A stretch of DNA of 39,834 nt from Acidobacteriota bacterium (GCA_003223835.1 QHWR01000077.1:41076-80909), one strand, 5' to 3'; shown: positions 1 to 12,454, numbered from the stretch's first letter. Made by a program: numbers and translations. The notes: generated by a model not told the origin, from the letters alone.

Positions 1-2873
1 AACTCCTTGATCGTCTGTTCGAGCAGCTTCATGTACATGTCGAAGCCGACCGCTTCGATGTGCCCGCTCTGCTCGCCGCCCAGCAGGTTGCCGGCGCCGC
101 GGATTTCCAGGTCGAGCGCCGCCACCCGGAAGCCGCTCCCCAGTTCGCTGAACTCGCGAATCGCGGCAAGACGTTTCTTGGCGACCGGCGAAAGCGCTTC
201 CTCCGGTGGAACCAACAGGTACGCGTACGCGCGGCGATCCGATCGGCCGACGCGGCCGCGCAGTTGATACAACTGCGACAGCCCGTAGCGATCCGCGCGG
301 TTGATGATCATCGTGTTCGCGTTCGGGATGTCGAGGCCGTTCTCGATGATCGTCGTGGCGAGCAGGATGTCGTACTTGTGCGCCACGAAATCCACCATCA
401 CGCGCTCGAGGGCCTCCTCGCTCATCTGACCGTGCGCGACGGCGAGCCGCGCTTCCGGCACGAGGCGCTGGAGCAGGTTCCCGAGCGAGTAAATCGACTC
501 GACGCGGTTGTGCACGAAATAGATCTGTCCCGCGCGCTCCAGCTCGGTCCGCGTCGCCCGCGTGATCAGGGCCTGATCGAACTTGACGACGTTCGTCTGG
601 ATCGCGAGACGGTCTTTGGGCGGCGTCTCGATGATTGACATGTCGCGGATGCCCGCGAGCGACATGTTCAGCGTCCGCGGAATCGGCGTCGCCGTCATCG
701 TCAGCACATCGACGCGTTTGCGGAGCTGCTTGATCTTCTCCTTGTGCGCGACGCCGAACCGCTGCTCCTCGTCCACGACGAGGAGTCCCAGGTCGCGGAA
801 CTGGACGTCTTTCGAGAGGAGGCGATGCGTGCCGACGATGATCTCGACCTTGCCGGCGCCGAGATCTTCGAGGATTGCCTTCTGCTCGGCGCGCGAGCGG
901 AACCGGCTCACCATCTCCACGCGTACGGGAAACGCCGCGAAACGATCGCGCAACGTCTTCAGGTGCTGGAACGCCAGGACCGTGGTCGGCGCGAGAACCG
1001 CGACCTGCTTGCCGTCCATGACGGCCTTGAACGCCGCGCGCATCGCGACTTCGGTCTTCCCGTACCCAACGTCGCCGCAGAGCAGGCGGTCCATCGGCGT
1101 CGGCGACTCCATGTCGCGTTTGATGTCGACGATGGCAGCCCGCTGATCGGGCGTCAGCTCCCACTCGAACGCGTCCTCGAATTCCTGCTGCCAGTGCGTG
1201 TCGGCGCTGAACGCGTGCCCCGGCACCGCCTTGCGCGCGGCGTAGAGCTTCAGCAGCTCCTCGGCCATGTCGCGCATCGCCTTCTTGACGCGCGTCTTGG
1301 CCTTCTCCCACGTCGTGCCGCCGAGCCGATCCAGCGCCGGGCGCGTCGCGCCGGTGTACTTCTGCACGAGGTCCAGGCGCTCGACCGGGACGAACAGCTT
1401 GTCGTCGGCCGCGTACCGCAGCTCCATGAACTCCTGCGGCTCGAGGCCCACGTCGATGCGCCTCAACCCTACGAACACGCCGATGCCGTGATCGACGTGG
1501 ACGACCAGGTCGCCGACCTTCAGATCGCGGAAGTCAGAGAGGAACGTCCGGGCGGCGGAGCGCCGGCGCTCGTGCGTGCGCCGCTCTTCGTCGAAGACGT
1601 CGGTCTCGGCCCACAACTGAAGGGCGGCCTCCGGCAGCCGGAAGCCTTTCGACAGATGTCCGACGGCGACGAGCACGGACCCCGCGTGCGCGTCCTCGCC
1701 GCGCTCGATCGGGGCCGCCGGGACGTCGTAGTCGGCGAGCAGCTCGATGGTGCGCTCCGCGCGTCCCGCGGAGTGCGCCACGAAAACGACCGTGTCCCCC
1801 GCGTCGCGCGCGTGGCGAAGCTCCGCCACCCAGTCGGGCACACGGCCGGCGAACTCCATCGCCGGCTGACACGCGACGTGACGGGCGCCGTCGCCGGATT
1901 CGAGCGCCAGCGTTTGGAGCGCCGTGCCCGCGTCGATGACCGGTGTGATGTCGTCCCAGGAAACGAACAGCGCCGCCGGCTCCGCCGCGCGATCGTTCCG
2001 GCGCAGCGCGTCCGCGTAGCTGGCGTCGATCTGTTCGCGCACCTTGACGGCGGACGCGCGCACTTCATCGGCCTCGGAGACGAGCACGAGCGGACGGCCG
2101 GCCGCCGCGAGGTAGTCGAGCAGCGTGGCGCCGCGATCCGCGACGGCGCCGTCGGCGAGCAGTTCCTGGAGCGGCACGATGTGCGCCTGATCGACCCCGC
2201 CGGTGGACCGCTGGGTCGACGGATCGTAGGTGCGGATGGACTCGATCGTGTCGCCGACGAACTCGAGCCGGATCGGCTGCCGCGCGCCCGCCGGATAGAA
2301 ATCGACGACGCCGCCGCGCGCGGAGAACTCGCCCGGTTCGTCGGTCGGATCCTGTCGGGTGTAGCCCGCCTCGGCGAGGAGGTCGCTCAGATCGACGGGT
2401 GAGATGTCCTGGCCGGGCCGAAGCGACAGCGCCGCGCGCTTCAACCGTTCCGGTCGCGTCAGGCGGGGCAGCCACGCCGCGGCGGAGCTGACGACGAGGC
2501 GCGTCGCCCCGGTCGCGAGGGCGTGCAGCGCCCGCGCGCGCGCGGAAGCGACGTCGAAGTGCGGCGCGAGCCCGCGATAGGGATCGATCTCGTGCGACGG
2601 AAATGGCAGCACCGCCGCTTCGGCCTCTGCGTCGGACAGGCCCTCGAGCGCCGTCAGGAAAAACCGGCAGTCCGAAGTCATCCGCTCGACGTCGGCGTCG
2701 GTGGGCGCCACGAGGACCGCGCGGTCCCTGACGACGGCCGCCGCGGCGAACAACGCCTTCGCGGGTGCGTTCAACCCCATGACGGCGCGTCCGGGCACAC
2801 CAAGCTCGAGCCGGCCGGCAGCCGACTTCAACAGCGCGCGCAGCGTGAGAGATGTGGACGTCGACGAGGTCAT
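1..2873 (-). CDS. mfd: Transcription-repair coupling factor Mfd (3' end outside window)
   Basis: Mfd is a DNA translocase that removes RNA polymerase stalled at lesions and recruits the UvrABC repair proteins. About 957 codons are visible; the C-terminal ~200 residues lie beyond the left edge. Reading the minus strand from the ATG at 2873 gives an N-terminal UvrB-like module, an RNA-polymerase-interacting segment near residue 458 ([16 protein letters not shown]), Walker [10 protein letters not shown] near residue 600, DEEQ box near residue 700, and [20 protein letters not shown] close to the edge. This frame is open throughout. The alternative ATG at 2907 is in another frame and encodes no recognisable protein. 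A TACAAT -10-like hexamer (2906-2911, minus strand) could start its mRNA. It follows the polysaccharide-export genes after an 84-bp gap. Identity is certain; the start is likely. Confidence 0.96.
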   Translation of the reverse strand, partial: MTSSTSTSLTLRALLKSAAGRLELGVPGRAVMGLNAPAKALFAAAAVVRDRAVLVAPTDADVERMTSDCRFFLTALEGLSDAEAEAAVLPFPSHEIDPYRGLAPHFDVASARARALHALATGATRLVVSSAAAWLPRLTRPERLKRAALSLRPGQDISPVDLSDLLAEAGYTRQDPTDEPGEFSARGGVVDFYPAGARQPIRLEFVGDTIESIRTYDPSTQRSTGGVDQAHIVPLQELLADGAVADRGATLLDYLAAAGRPLVLVSEADEVRASAVKVREQIDASYADALRRNDRAAEPAALFVSWDDITPVIDAGTALQTLALESGDGARHVACQPAMEFAGRVPDWVAELRHARDAGDTVVFVAHSAGRAERTIELLADYDVPAAPIERGEDAHAGSVLVAVGHLSKGFRLPEAALQLWAETDVFDEERRTHERRRSAARTFLSDFRDLKVGDLVVHVDHGIGVFVGLRRIDVGLEPQEFMELRYAADDKLFVPVERLDLVQKYTGATRPALDRLGGTTWEKAKTRVKKAMRDMAEELLKLYAARKAVPGHAFSADTHWQQEFEDAFEWELTPDQRAAIVDIKRDMESPTPMDRLLCGDVGYGKTEVAMRAAFKAVMDGKQVAVLAPTTVLAFQHLKTLRDRFAAFPVRVEMVSRFRSRAEQKAILEDLGAGKVEIIVGTHRLLSKDVQFRDLGLLVVDEEQRFGVAHKEKIKQLRKRVDVLTMTATPIPRTLNMSLAGIRDMSIIETPPKDRLAIQTNVVKFDQALITRATRTELERAGQIYFVHNRVESIYSLGNLLQRLVPEARLAVAHGQMSEEALERVMVDFVAHKYDILLATTIIENGLDIPNANTMIINRADRYGLSQLYQLRGRVGRSDRRAYAYLLVPPEEALSPVAKKRLAAIREFSELGSGFRVAALDLEIRGAGNLLGGEQSGHIEAVGFDMYMKLLEQTIKE

Positions 2874-2957
2874 GGGAATCGATCCGGCCGCGGCCGGAAC
2901 CGTTCATTGTAACCCGCGCGGTCGGGAATACCGCTCAGGTCACGGCACGAGAGGTGT

Positions 2958-3422
2958 TCATAGCGAGCGGACCTTCTCGATGATCGCGCTCGTCGAGTAG
3001 CCGCGCTCGACCGGCTCGCGGATGACGACGCCGCCGCGCGCTTCGACGGTTTCACGACCCACGATCTGATCCGTGGGCCAGTCGGCGCCCTTGACGAGGA
3101 CGTCTGGCTGCACCCGGGCGATGATGTCGGCCGGGGTGTCTTCGTCGAACACCGACACGGCGTCGACGCACTCGAACGCCGCCAGCACTTCCGCGCGCTC
3201 CCGCTCGCTGTTGATGGGACGGTCACGGCCTTTGTTGCGCCGTACCGACGCATCCGAGTTGACGCCGACGATCAGCACGTCGCCGTGCGCACGGGCCGCC
3301 TGCAGGTATCGCAGATGGCCGGGGTGCAGAATGTCGAACACCCCGTTGGTGAACGCGATGCGGCGGCCGCGCGCGCGCTGTTCCCGCACGAACGCCTCGA
3401 GTTCCGCCGCGTCGAGGATCAC
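2958..3422 (-). CDS. rfaE2: RfaE2-type ADP-heptose/glycerol nucleotidyltransferase
   Basis: A single-domain cytidylyltransferase-fold protein of 154 residues resembling the C-terminal domain of HldE (RfaE domain II), which adenylylates heptose 1-phosphate in LPS core precursor synthesis. The nucleotide-binding motif HPGH is at residues 33-36, preceded by FTNGVFDIL; VKGADW and the closing GYSTSAIIEKV are also family signatures. The chosen start is the GTG at 3422, which overlaps the wzt stop codon as GTGA and has AAGAGGA just upstream; a longer in-frame reading upstream runs antisense-like through wzt and is not credible. No kinase domain is attached, so a separate heptokinase gene would be needed. 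The wzm-wzt context supports a role in surface polysaccharide or LPS. The exact sugar substrate cannot be told from sequence. Confidence 0.88.
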   Translation of the reverse strand: MILDAAELEAFVREQRARGRRIAFTNGVFDILHPGHLRYLQAARAHGDVLIVGVNSDASVRRNKGRDRPINSERERAEVLAAFECVDAVSVFDEDTPADIIARVQPDVLVKGADWPTDQIVGRETVEARGGVVIREPVERGYSTSAIIEKVRSL

Positions 3423-4702
3423 GTCGTCCTCTTGAAGCTGATGGCGCCCGCGAAGCGCCACGCGTGCGGCGGGCGGTAGATTCCAACGTCCTTCATCCGG
3501 GATTTCACGCGAAACGTGTAAAGCAGCCGGTGGTAATCGTATGGGTAGCCGTCGATCTTGTGAACGCCGACGTCGAGCTTGTACGTGCCTTCCACGAGGT
3601 CGAGCGCAGAAATCGAGAACGTCGCTTCCGCGTCCCCCGACAACCGTTCGGGTGTCAGCTCCTCGAGGTTCGTGTTCGTGCCGTAGCAGCACACGCCTTC
3701 CGCGTTGAAGACGCCGACCCCGATGACAAAGTCCTCGACGGGCTGCGCCGCGTGCAGCGCGATGCGGACATCCAGCCGCTCGCCGGACTGGAACACGTGC
3801 CCCGCCTGCCCGTCCTCTCCGGTCAACGTTACCGACGTAATTTCCACCTCGCGCGATCCCCAGCGCCCTTCGGCGGCCTGGAACATGTCCGCCGGCTCGG
3901 TGGACTTGCCGTCCTGCGCCTTCGCGTCCGCGGCGGCCAGGTGCTGTTCCTCGGTCGTCTCGACGTCGGTGATGTACGCCCCCACGATGCGTTTCGGATC
4001 GCCGGCGCCTCTGACGTGCCCGGCATCGAGCCACAGGGCGTCGTCGCAGAAGCGCTCGACGAGGCCGAGCGCATGCGTGACGAGCAGGATCGTCTTGCCG
4101 CGCCGCTTGAACTCGGCGAACTTGTCGAGGCACTTGTGCGTGAAGCTTTCGTCGCCGACGGCGAGGACTTCGTCCACGAGGAGCACGTCGGGATCGACGT
4201 TGATGGCGACGGCGAAACCGAGACGCATGTACATGCCGGACGAATACGTCTTGACGGGAGCGTCGATGAAGTCCTTCAGCTCCGCGAAATCGACGATCTC
4301 GTCGAAGCGCTTCGCGATCTCGCGCTTCGAGAGGCCGAGCATGATGCCGTTGATGAACACGTTCTCGCGTCCGGAGATCTCGGGATGAAATCCGGCGCCC
4401 AGCTCGATGAGCGCGGAGATCCGCCCCTGGACCCGTACGGTGCCGCGCGTCGGCTTGGTGATGCCGGCGACGAGCTTCAACAACGTGCTCTTGCCCGAGC
4501 CGTTGCGGCCGATCACTCCAAGGGTGCGGCCCGCCGGCACCGACACCGTCACGTCGTCGAGCGCGGCGAACGTCTCGTCGGGCGCGAGGTCGCGGATCAG
4601 GCTGCCGCTCAGCAAGGCGCTCTTGAGCGTCGCGAACTGCCGTCGACGCGCGTAACGGCGGTAGACCTTCGAGACGTGCGAGACGTCGATGGCCTGGGTC
4701 AC
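3419..4702 (-). CDS. wzt: Wzt-like ABC transporter ATP-binding protein for polysaccharide export
   Basis: The 427-residue ATPase powers export of a lipid-linked polysaccharide through a Wzm-type permease. Walker A GRNGSGKST is at residues 65-73, the signature helix carries YSSGM (153-157) instead of LSGGQ, Walker B DVLLVDE at 172-178, and the switch histidine H210. These variants are typical of the polysaccharide/teichoic-acid exporter subfamily. After about residue 250 comes a beta-rich C-terminal domain (FQSGERLDVRI, VGVFNAEGVCCYGTNT) like the Wzt glycan-binding domain, so the substrate is probably recognised by its chain end. Start is GTG at 4702, giving a GTGA overlap with the wzm stop; the longer upstream reading frame is non-coding for this protein. 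A GTGA overlap also links it to rfaE2, indicating translational coupling of the three genes. Confidence 0.94.
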   Translation of the reverse strand: MTQAIDVSHVSKVYRRYARRRQFATLKSALLSGSLIRDLAPDETFAALDDVTVSVPAGRTLGVIGRNGSGKSTLLKLVAGITKPTRGTVRVQGRISALIELGAGFHPEISGRENVFINGIMLGLSKREIAKRFDEIVDFAELKDFIDAPVKTYSSGMYMRLGFAVAINVDPDVLLVDEVLAVGDESFTHKCLDKFAEFKRRGKTILLVTHALGLVERFCDDALWLDAGHVRGAGDPKRIVGAYITDVETTEEQHLAAADAKAQDGKSTEPADMFQAAEGRWGSREVEITSVTLTGEDGQAGHVFQSGERLDVRIALHAAQPVEDFVIGVGVFNAEGVCCYGTNTNLEELTPERLSGDAEATFSISALDLVEGTYKLDVGVHKIDGYPYDYHRLLYTFRVKSRMKDVGIYRPPHAWRFAGAISFKRTT

Positions 4703-5447
4703 ACTTCCTCCGCGAACGTGTCCCGCAGCCGATCGAACACGAAGTAGGCGAGCACGAAGAAGAATGCCGACGCGACGCCGAGCGCCAGGAGCCATTTCCA
4801 GTGGCCGAACGGCCCCGGAAAGAACAGCACCTCCTGATACGAGATGGCGAGGTGAGAGAACGGGTTGAGGTTCAGGAACTTTTTCGCGAACGGCGGCGCG
4901 TTGAAATACGGATAGATGATCGGCGTCGCAAAGAACCACAGCGTCAGCAGGTTCGCCAGGATGTCGCGGATGTCGCGAAAGTGGACCGTCAACGCCGAGA
5001 GCACGAGGGCGAGCGCGATGACTCACCGGCTGTGAGCGGCGCGCGATACCAGATCAAGAACGCCGCGAGGATCGGCAGTCCGAGCAGGAAATGGATCATG
5101 TTCGCGAGCACGGTGACGATCGGCAGAATCTCGGCGGGGAAGAGCACCTTCTTGATCAGGTTGCTGCCCGCGATCAGGACGCCCGCCGACTCCGTCAACG
5201 ACGACGAAAACCACGTCCACGGAAGAATCCCGCAGAACATGAACAGCGCGTACGGCTCGGCACCTTCGGCTTTCGCGGGCATGACGTACTTGAAGATGAA
5301 CGAATACACGAGCAGGAGCAGCAGCGGGTTGAAGAACGACCAGAAGAAGCCGAGCACCGACCCGCGGTAGCGGGCCTTCAGCTCGCGCGCCACCAGACTC
5401 TGAATCAACCCGCGGTGGCGCAGTAGCCGCGCGAGGTTATGGAACAT
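4699..5447 (-). pseudogene. wzm: Wzm-like ABC-2 permease, frameshifted with an internal deletion
   Basis: Permease partner of Wzt. The first 140 residues from the ATG at 5447 match the ABC-2 polysaccharide exporter family (ARELKARYRGSVLGFFWSF, FCGILPWTWFSSSLTE, NLIKKVLFPAEILPIV). After PLTA, near 5017-5027, the frame breaks and stops soon after. The next frame resumes with IALALVLSALTVHFRDIRD and runs to a proper C-terminus (DTFAEEV) at 4699. Family members have about 20 more residues, including most of a membrane segment, between these points, so a frameshift plus loss of roughly 58 nt is inferred. 749 nt is not a multiple of three. The start overlaps the PP2C stop by 11 bp. It is either a broken gene, leaving the exporter without a permease, or an assembly error; the intact wzt downstream argues mildly for the latter. 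Confidence 0.82.
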
Positions 5448-6207
5448 CGACCTGCAGCACGAGCGTCGTCACGTTGTCGGGGCCGCCGCCGGCGTTCGCC
5501 GCCGCGATCAGTCTCGCGCAGATTTCTTCGAGCGGCACGTCGCGGCGTCCGAGCTGCGCGGCGATCTCCTCGTGCGGCACGACCGTAAACAGACCGTCCG
5601 AACAGAGCAGGAACCGGTCGCCGGCCGTGGGATTCAGCTCGACGACGTCCACTTCGGGATCCTCGCCGCCGGAAAGCGCGCGCGTGACGACGTTCCGCCA
5701 TGGATGCTGGCGCGCGGCCGAGGGCGTCAGCGCGCCGGCGCGGACCTGCTCCTCGACCCACGAGTGATCGTTGGTGATCTGGTGCAGGTCATCTTTGCGC
5801 AGGACGTACACGCGGCTGTCCCCGACGTGCGCGATGGACGCATGATTCGGGCCCGCGAGAAACGCCGACGCGGTGGTCGCCATCCCACGCAGGTCGGCGG
5901 CGTCCGCGATCGCGGCGGCAATCTGGTGGTTCGCCAACCGGAACGCCGCCTTCAGCCGGTTCGCTTCGAGGCTGAACGCCGGCTCGAACGGAAACGGCCA
6001 GGTCCGATTGCGATCCGCGGCGGCGGTTTCGCCGATGAAGTTCTCGATCGCCTCGACGGCCATGCGCGACGCGACCTCGCCGGCCACGTGGCCGCCCATG
6101 CCGTCGGCGACCATGAAGAGACCGAGGTCGGGCCGGCTGCAATAGCTGTCTTCGTTGCTGGTGCGGCGGAGTCCAGGATCCGTGCGGACGGCCCAGGTCA
6201 GGCGCAT
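5437..6207 (-). CDS. PP2C-family serine/threonine protein phosphatase
   Basis: A 256-residue stand-alone PP2C (PPM) phosphatase that would remove phosphate from Ser/Thr residues using two metal ions. The metal-binding and core motifs are in order: RTSNEDS (15-21), ADGMGGH (34-40, metal-binding Asp35), GDSRVYVL near 127, CSDGL near 202 and GGPDNVT near 244. There is no membrane segment or fused sensor domain, so it is cytoplasmic. It begins 13 bp after atpC and overlaps wzm by 11 bp, so it may be transcribed from the ATP synthase operon. No partner Ser/Thr kinase is present in the window, so the target is unknown. In other bacteria such phosphatases (Stp/PrpC) often sit next to a PASTA kinase, which is not the case here. 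Confidence 0.95.
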   Translation of the reverse strand: MRLTWAVRTDPGLRRTSNEDSYCSRPDLGLFMVADGMGGHVAGEVASRMAVEAIENFIGETAAADRNRTWPFPFEPAFSLEANRLKAAFRLANHQIAAAIADAADLRGMATTASAFLAGPNHASIAHVGDSRVYVLRKDDLHQITNDHSWVEEQVRAGALTPSAARQHPWRNVVTRALSGGEDPEVDVVELNPTAGDRFLLCSDGLFTVVPHEEIAAQLGRRDVPLEEICARLIAAANAGGGPDNVTTLVLQVDVP

Positions 6208-6220
6208 GGATCGACGCGTC

Positions 6221-6678
6221 TCAGGCCTGCGGCGGCGGCATCCGCTGGCGGCCCACGCGGCCGGCGAACTGCCCGCGGGACGACACGGACAGCCGTGTCA
6301 GGCTCTTCATCAGCGCGATGCGGGCGCGCTCGTAATCGAGCTCCGCTTTGGGCTGCGACAGCCGCGCCTCCGCGCGCGTGCGCGCTTCTTCCGCGCGCGT
6401 GACGTCGATCTCTTCGGGCCGTTCCGCGAGCTGCGCGAGGATCGTCACGCGATCCGGGAGCACTTCCGCGAACCCGAGCGCAATCGACAGATATGTCTTG
6501 TCCTGTCCCTGCCGGTACCACAGCTCTCCAACGGCGAGCGCCGCGAGCAGCGGCGTGTGTCCGGGCAGCACGCCGAAGTACCCATCGGCGCCCGGGATCT
6601 CGACCTCGTCAACGTCCTCGCGGACGAGCAGGCGATCCGGCGTCACGATGTCGAGGTGGATCTTGGAAGGCAGCGCCA

Positions 6679-6679
<1 letters not shown>
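6221..6679 (-). CDS. atpC: F1 ATP synthase epsilon subunit
   Basis: The epsilon subunit binds gamma in the central stalk and can inhibit ATP hydrolysis. At 152 residues it shows the N-terminal beta sandwich (LDIVTPDRLLVREDVDEVEIPGADGYFGVLPGHTPLL) and the C-terminal helical hairpin rich in Glu/Arg/Ala, with a short extra tail (GRVGRQRMPPPQA) beyond the usual end. The ATG shares one base with the atpD stop (TGATG), so the two are translationally coupled. It is the last ATP synthase gene of the locus and is followed 13 bp later by the PP2C phosphatase. Confidence 0.96.
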
Positions 6680-8294
<1,615 letters not shown>

Positions 8295-8301
8295 GCCTTT
8301 C

Positions 8302-9237
8302 TCATAGCGCCTCCGCGCCCGAAACCACTTCGATAATCTCTCTGGTGATCGCCGCCTGGCGCACTTTATTCATGTACAGCGTCAACTGATCGATCATCTC
8401 CGACGAGTTGCGCGTCGCCGAGTCCATCGCCGTCATCTGCGCGGCGAAGAACGCGGCGTTCGATTCGAGCAGCGCACGGAACACCTGGACTTCGACGTGG
8501 CGCGGCAGCAGCGTCCGGAACAGTTCCTGCGGCGCCGGCTCGTAGAGATAGTCAATCTGCGGCGCCGTGACGCCGGCGGCCGCGGCGGGCTCGCCGGAGC
8601 CCGCCGGCGACGCCAGCCCGGCTTCGCCGGCCGCGCCGCCAGTCATGTCGAGCCGCGGAATCGGCAGCAACCGTTCGACGACGACACGCTGCGTCATGAC
8701 GGAGCGGAACTCGTTGTACACGAGGTAGACGCTGTCCACCTCGCCGTTGACGAACGTCAGAATCGCGGCCTCCGCGATGCTCTGCGCGTCCGCGAACTTC
8801 AGCGTCTGAAACAGGTTGACCTGCTCGTAACGGACGTCGAAGCCGCGGCGCGCGAAGAAATCGCGGCCGCGCCGGCCGACGAGCCCGAGCGCGACCTGCC
8901 GGTCCGGATTCTCGGTGATGAACGTCCCGGACGACTTGATCACGTTCGTATTGAAGCTGCCGCACAGGCCGCGGTCCGCCGTGATGACGAAGAGCAGGAC
9001 GCGCCCGGCCGCGCGCGGCGTCTTCCGCTCGTCGAGGAGCGGATGCGATCCGGGCTCGACGCGCGTGGCGAGGCTGTTCAGGACGCGCAGCATCTCGGTC
9101 GCGAACGGGCGCGCGTGCTGGATTCGTTCCTGCGCGCGGCGCAGCTTCGACGCGGCGACCATCTTCATCGCCTTCGTGATCTGCTGCGTCGACTTGACCG
9201 CCCGTATGCGCCGTCTGATGTCGAGTAGTGAGGGCAC
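8302..9237 (-). CDS. atpG: F1 ATP synthase gamma subunit
   Basis: Gamma forms the rotating central shaft of F1. The N-terminal helix (DIRRRIRAVKSTQQITKAMKMVAASKLRRAQ) and the C-terminal helix (MDSATRNSSEMIDQLTLYMNKVRQAAITREIIEVVSGAEAL) are strongly conserved. The middle contains ITADRGLCGSFN. At 311 residues it is about 20 longer than common forms because of a Gly/Ala/Pro-rich insertion near residues 203-225 (GEAGLASPAGSGEPAAAAG), probably a surface loop. The start is GTG at 9237. The purine-rich heptamer array just upstream on the coding strand (AGAAGGCGGAAGG and similar) probably serves as its ribosome-binding region. Confidence 0.97.
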   Translation of the reverse strand: MPSLLDIRRRIRAVKSTQQITKAMKMVAASKLRRAQERIQHARPFATEMLRVLNSLATRVEPGSHPLLDERKTPRAAGRVLLFVITADRGLCGSFNTNVIKSSGTFITENPDRQVALGLVGRRGRDFFARRGFDVRYEQVNLFQTLKFADAQSIAEAAILTFVNGEVDSVYLVYNEFRSVMTQRVVVERLLPIPRLDMTGGAAGEAGLASPAGSGEPAAAAGVTAPQIDYLYEPAPQELFRTLLPRHVEVQVFRALLESNAAFFAAQMTAMDSATRNSSEMIDQLTLYMNKVRQAAITREIIEVVSGAEAL

Positions 9238-9259
9238 GCCGTCTTCTGCCTTCCGCCTT

Positions 9260-10697
<1,438 letters not shown>

Positions 10698-10698
10698 C

Positions 10699-10744
10699 TT
10701 TCCGTTTCGTTTTCGATTCCCGCTTTCCGTCTTCCGTCTTCCTT
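10699..10744. repeat. Degenerate heptamer array between atpH and atpA
   Basis: Pyrimidine-rich 7-bp units on the plus strand: TTTCCGT at 10699-10705, then degenerate units, then TTTCCGT (10724-10730), CTTCCGT (10731-10737) and CTTCCTT (10738-10744). On the coding strand they read GGAAGAC-like, and the last copy ends next to the atpA ATG, so it provides GGAAAG as a Shine-Dalgarno-like sequence. The array overlaps the TAA of atpH. Confidence 0.65.
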
Positions 10745-11294
10745 ACGTTCCGCTCTCGACCAGCGTGTGCTTCAGCTTTTCGAGTTGGGTCGTCACCGAC
10801 CCATCGAAGACCGTGCTGCCGAGACGGGTGACGACGCCGCCGATGATCGCGGGATCCACTTTCGCGTCCAGGATCACACGACGCCCCGTCGCCTGCGCCA
10901 GGCTCCGCTCGAGCGCCTTCATGCGATCGGCGCTGAGCGGCATCGCGGATCGCACTTCCCCCCGAACGACCTGCAGATGATCGAGCACGCGTTCGCGATA
11001 TGCGGCGGAAAGGTCGGGCAGCAGCGTGAGCCGATCGCTCGCCGCGAGCAGCATCAACAGCTTCGAGAGCACCGGCGCCACGGCGCCGCCCCGGGCGAGC
11101 AGCGCCTCGACGACGGCGCGCTTTTTCGCGGCGGGGATCGCGGAATTGCCGAACGCCTGCGCGAGCGCCGGGTTCTGCGTCACGAGCTGAACGAACGCTT
11201 CGAGCTGCTGCTGGACCTGCTCGACGTCCGACTCTTTCTTCGCGACGTCGAACAGCGCGCGGGCGTACCGGAGAGCGGCAGCGCGGTTCGTCAT
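10743..11294 (-). CDS. atpH: ATP synthase delta subunit
   Basis: Delta links the top of F1 to the peripheral stalk. The 183-residue protein has the helical N-terminal domain (ALRYARALFDVAKKESDVEQVQQQLEAFVQLV) and the C-terminal region LSADRMKALERSLAQATGRRVILDAKVDPAIIGGVVTRLGSTVFDGSV, the most conserved part of the family. The start at 11294 overlaps the atpF stop as ATGA. The much longer in-frame reading that extends upstream through atpF is a shadow. Confidence 0.96.
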   Translation of the reverse strand: MTNRAAALRYARALFDVAKKESDVEQVQQQLEAFVQLVTQNPALAQAFGNSAIPAAKKRAVVEALLARGGAVAPVLSKLLMLLAASDRLTLLPDLSAAYRERVLDHLQVVRGEVRSAMPLSADRMKALERSLAQATGRRVILDAKVDPAIIGGVVTRLGSTVFDGSVTTQLEKLKHTLVESGT

Positions 11295-11995
11295 CGGTTC
11301 GCCTCGGCGAGCTGGGCGGTGTAGCGGTCGACGAGGCGCGCCTGATCGTCCGGCGTGATCGTCGTCTGAATGCGACGCGACGCGACCTGGACGGCCAGGT
11401 TGGCGGCGTGCTCGAGCAGCTCGCGCCGCGCCATGCGCAGCCGCGTCTCGATCTCGCGTCGCGCCTGTTCCAGCAGGCGCTGACGTTCGGCCTGGGCCGC
11501 CTGTTCGATTCGCACCTGTTCGGCCGCGATCTCCTCGGCGCCGCGCGCCTTCAGCGCCTCCAGCTCCGCCGGCAACGCGGCAAGCTTTGCCTGGATCTGG
11601 GCCAGCTGCCGTGTCGCGGCGGCACGCGTATCGGCGGCCGTCACCAGAGCCTGGCGGATCTGCGTGCCGCGCGACCCCAGGTGCGCCGCCACGGGCTCGC
11701 GCAGGAAGTACACGAGCACGAACACGAGGATCGAGAAGTTGACGATCTTGGCGATGAGGGCCAGCCAGCCGGATCCGTGCTCCTCTTCGCCGGTCCGGCC
11801 CTGCTTCCCGCCTTCGTGTGAAACCGGCTCGGGATGCTGCGGCGTCTGGACCGCCGTCCACGCCGCCGCCTCCGCGCGCGCGGTCAGGACGCGCGGCGCC
11901 AGGCTGAGCGCGGCGAGCACGACGAACATGGTGATCGACGCCACGAGGACGCGGGTAGCCGCAGGGACCTGGCTGTGGGGGCAGTCAAATCTCAT
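11291..11995 (-). CDS. atpF: ATP synthase b subunit with a signal-peptide-like N-terminal extension
   Basis: Peripheral-stalk subunit b, 234 residues, against about 160 in common forms. Residues 13-40 look like a signal peptide or an extra membrane helix (TRVLVASITMFVVLAALSLAP then LTARAEAAA), followed by a polar linker (PEPVSHEGGKQGRTGEEEHG). The normal b-type helix comes at 76-98 (GWLALIAKIVNFSILVFVLVYFL), then a long Ala/Arg/Gln/Glu coiled coil to the end. It follows b' by 33 bp and is coupled to atpH by an ATGA overlap. Whether the extension is cleaved cannot be decided from sequence. Confidence 0.9.
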   Translation of the reverse strand: MRFDCPHSQVPAATRVLVASITMFVVLAALSLAPRVLTARAEAAAWTAVQTPQHPEPVSHEGGKQGRTGEEEHGSGWLALIAKIVNFSILVFVLVYFLREPVAAHLGSRGTQIRQALVTAADTRAAATRQLAQIQAKLAALPAELEALKARGAEEIAAEQVRIEQAAQAERQRLLEQARREIETRLRMARRELLEHAANLAVQVASRRIQTTITPDDQARLVDRYTAQLAEANR

Positions 11996-12028
11996 CAGCG
12001 ATCGGTCTGAACAGTGAATCCTTCGGAG

Positions 12029-12454
12029 TCAAGACGCCCGGCGGCCCAGAATCCGATCCGCCGCGGCCGCTCCGAGCGTCTCGGCATCAGCCTCGAGACG
12101 CCGGCGTGCCGCGCGGCTCTCCGCATCGAGCTGCCGGAGGGCCTCGGCGACGGCCGTCTCCGCCTCGGCGCGCGTCTGCGCGACGATCTCCGCCCGCCGT
12201 CCAAGCGCGGTGCGGCGCATCTCGTCCATCTGTCGATAAATCTCGGCGCGCGCCGCCGCCGTCTTGCGCTCGAATTCCGCCGTCGCCGCCTGCGCTTCGC
12301 TCGCCGACCGCTGCGCCAGCTCGCGCGCCGACGCGATCGCCTGCTCGCGCGCGCGAATCACGCTCATCACCGGCCGCAGCAGCAGCCGCTCGATCACGAA
12401 CGTGAGCACGAGCACGAACAGGATGACCCAGAAGACGGACAGGTTCGGGAGCAC
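12029..12454 (-). CDS. atpF': ATP synthase b' subunit
   Basis: First gene of the ATP synthase locus and a second b-type stalk subunit, as in organisms that use a b/b' heterodimer. The start is GTG at 12454, with GGAGG four bases upstream; longer in-frame readings run through the promoter. The 141-residue product has a membrane helix at about 4-22 (NLSVFWVILFVLVLTFVIE) and then a coiled coil (AREQAIASARELAQRSASEAQAATAEFERKTAAARAEIY). No a or c subunit gene lies upstream, where selD is found instead. Confidence 0.92.
   Translation of the reverse strand: MLPNLSVFWVILFVLVLTFVIERLLLRPVMSVIRAREQAIASARELAQRSASEAQAATAEFERKTAAARAEIYRQMDEMRRTALGRRAEIVAQTRAEAETAVAEALRQLDAESRAARRRLEADAETLGAAAADRILGRRAS

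Noticed and set aside
2883-2898. A 16-bp GC palindrome upstream of mfd as an operator or terminator.
   Set aside because: It has no loop or T tract, and palindromes of C and G blocks are common at this base composition.
3505-3520. A second parS-like site (TTTCACGCGAAAC) inside wzt.
   Set aside because: The central CGTG is CGCG here, which breaks the ParB-specific core, and the sequence is within conserved coding.
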